Shown piece after piece: positions 62,963 through 64,000 of a DNA stretch of 64,000 bases. Below the pieces are notes generated by a model. That model made no database searches, was not told where the DNA came from, and was given only the letters and a program-made list of their open reading frames with translations. This DNA is from Candidatus Angelobacter sp. Gp1-AA117. Lineage in GTDB: Bacteria > Acidobacteriota > Terriglobia > Terriglobales > Acidobacteriaceae. The stretch is taken from contig QHVI01000039.1 in NCBI GenBank assembly GCA_003223515.1, positions 1 through 64,000 of the forward strand, written 5' to 3'. A program made the position numbers and the translations under genes. Numbering within the stretch: the stretch's first letter is position 1; every line of letters begins with the position of its first letter.

Positions 62963-64000
62963 TTGCCGGAAAATAACTCTAAGCCGCAGCCGCCCATTTT
63001 GGCCATCGTTGGGCGGCCGAATGTGGGCAAATCGACGCTCTTCAACCGGTTGATCGGTGCCCGCCGCGCCATCGTCGGTGATGAACCCGGCATTACCCGG
63101 GACCGCCTCTATGGCGAGGTCACGTGGAACGGACGGCGGCTGCGCGTGATCGATACCGGCGGCATCATTCCCGACGAAAAAGATCTGATCCCCTCAGAAA
63201 TCTTCCGCCAGGCACGCATGGCCCTCGAAGAAGCCGGCGCCATCGTGATGGTGGTGGACCTGCGCACCGAACTGGCTGCCCCGGATATGGAACTGGCCCG
63301 CCTGCTGCGGCGATTGAACAAGCCGCTGTTTCTGGCGGTCAATAAAGTGGATGCGCAGAAGCTCGAAGCCGAGGCTGAGAACTTCAGGACTTTAGGCATA
63401 GAGAATCTTTTCCCGGTTTCCGCCGAGCACGGCAACGGCGTGGCCGAATTGCTGGAAGCTGTTCTCGAAACCATTCCTGAATCGCGTGAGAGAGAGGCTG
63501 AAGATTCTGAGCCGGAAACGGCTGAGACAGAACCGGCCAAGCCGCAGGAAACCAAGGTAGCCATCATTGGTCATCCCAATGTGGGTAAGTCCACCTTGCT
63601 GAATGTGCTCACCGGCACGTCGCGCGCCATCGTCACGCCCATCGCTGGAACTACGCGGGATGCCGTCGACGAGGTCATGGAGAAAGACGGTGCACGCTAT
63701 CGTTTCATCGATACCGCAGGAATCCGCCGCAAGGGCAAGACCCACCTGATGGCTGAAAAGCTTTCGGTGGTGATGGCGCGCAAGCACCTGGAAGCTGCCG
63801 ATGTTGCCTTGCTGGTGATTGATGCAGTCGAGGGCGTAAGCGCGCTGGATGCCAATATCGGCGGCTATGCCCACGAGAGTGGCAGGTCCGTCATCATCGT
63901 GGTGAACAAATGGGACCTGGTGAGCAGGCAACGGGAGGATGGACCCGCGGCCAGCCGTGAAGTCTATGAGCAACAGGTGCGCCGGGTGCTCAAGTTCCTC
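62963..64000 (+). CDS. der: GTPase Der (EngA), partial at the right edge
   Basis: 346 codons are present and the frame is open at the window end. Der has two tandem G domains and acts in 50S ribosome assembly. G domain 1: [30 protein letters not shown] domain 2 from about residue 195: [37 protein letters not shown] 62963 is chosen because a perfect AGGAGG (62948-62953) lies nine bases upstream. The linker between the domains is acidic (EREAEDSEPETAETEPAKPQ). The C-terminal KH-like domain lies beyond the window. Confidence 0.95.
   Translation, partial: MPENNSKPQPPILAIVGRPNVGKSTLFNRLIGARRAIVGDEPGITRDRLYGEVTWNGRRLRVIDTGGIIPDEKDLIPSEIFRQARMALEEAGAIVMVVDLRTELAAPDMELARLLRRLNKPLFLAVNKVDAQKLEAEAENFRTLGIENLFPVSAEHGNGVAELLEAVLETIPESREREAEDSEPETAETEPAKPQETKVAIIGHPNVGKSTLLNVLTGTSRAIVTPIAGTTRDAVDEVMEKDGARYRFIDTAGIRRKGKTHLMAEKLSVVMARKHLEAADVALLVIDAVEGVSALDANIGGYAHESGRSVIIVVNKWDLVSRQREDGPAASREVYEQQVRRVLKFL

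Overview
The window reads as a chromosomal segment of a Gram-negative, moderately high-GC bacterium, most likely an acidobacterium (Acidobacteriota, Terriglobia/Koribacter-like). This is an inference. It rests on a Kdo/heptose lipopolysaccharide gene set, secreted M2 and M13 metallopeptidases, many TTG/GTG starts, intergenic regions full of short degenerate tandem repeats, and the overall style of the proteins. No phylogenetic marker was compared. No rRNA or tRNA gene was recognised. Both edges cut genes: a C-terminus at the left and the der GTPase gene at the right.

Layout. 249-5227 (minus): ggt, a TIM-barrel sugar isomerase-like gene, asnS and an arginase. 5641-8062: a small zinc-ribbon-like protein, an outer-membrane barrel protein and a lipid-kinase-family gene. 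8063-10081: ligA. 10136-16437 (minus): a lipopolysaccharide block of DUF3108 protein, methyltransferase-like membrane protein, heptosyltransferase, rfaE2, rfaE1, lpxK and waaA. 16507-18669 (plus): secreted protein and gatB. 19029-22296 (minus): hypothetical protein, Kdo hydroxylase-like oxygenase, membrane-anchored protein and a BNR/YCF48-type repeat protein. 22373-26825 (plus): ECF sigma factor, two small paralogous proteins, a secreted protein and an M2 dipeptidase. 26945-29844: queA and an orphan DNA methyltransferase with two small genes. 29885-38758: an accessory-type SecA, an M13 peptidase, a deoxynucleoside kinase, an aminotransferase, a five-zinc-ribbon protein and a TSUP transporter. 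39000-46583 (plus): a ribosome and housekeeping run of rplU, rpmA, a VOC protein, obgE, nadD, rsfS, rlmH, a cobalamin adenosyltransferase, accD and folC.

46598-54337 is the most unusual stretch. An ATP-grasp ligase faces two FolC/Mur-type ligases across a short divergent gap. These are followed by a 1165-residue protein that joins a trypsin-like protease, a STAND-type P-loop NTPase and TPR-like repeats, and then by a 118-residue gene. The ligases combine the two chemistries found in cyanophycin synthetase and suggest an undescribed amino-acid-ligating pathway. The protease-NTPase looks like a bacterial conflict or antiviral STAND protein. Whether the two parts belong together is not known.

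54458-64000 returns to core genes (acyltransferase, class I amidotransferase-type hydrolase, SDR reductase, LolA-like protein, lpxC, dinG, der), interrupted by a Panacea-type toxin-antitoxin pair at 58781-59757. lpxC and dinG converge and overlap by 325 bp, as if a deletion had removed both stop codons.

The non-coding DNA is itself structured. It holds period 7-9 degenerate tandem repeats at many sites, a dispersed repeat of about 70 bp seen twice intact, and a third copy split by a MITE-like insertion with 9-bp direct repeats. It also holds several palindrome clusters.
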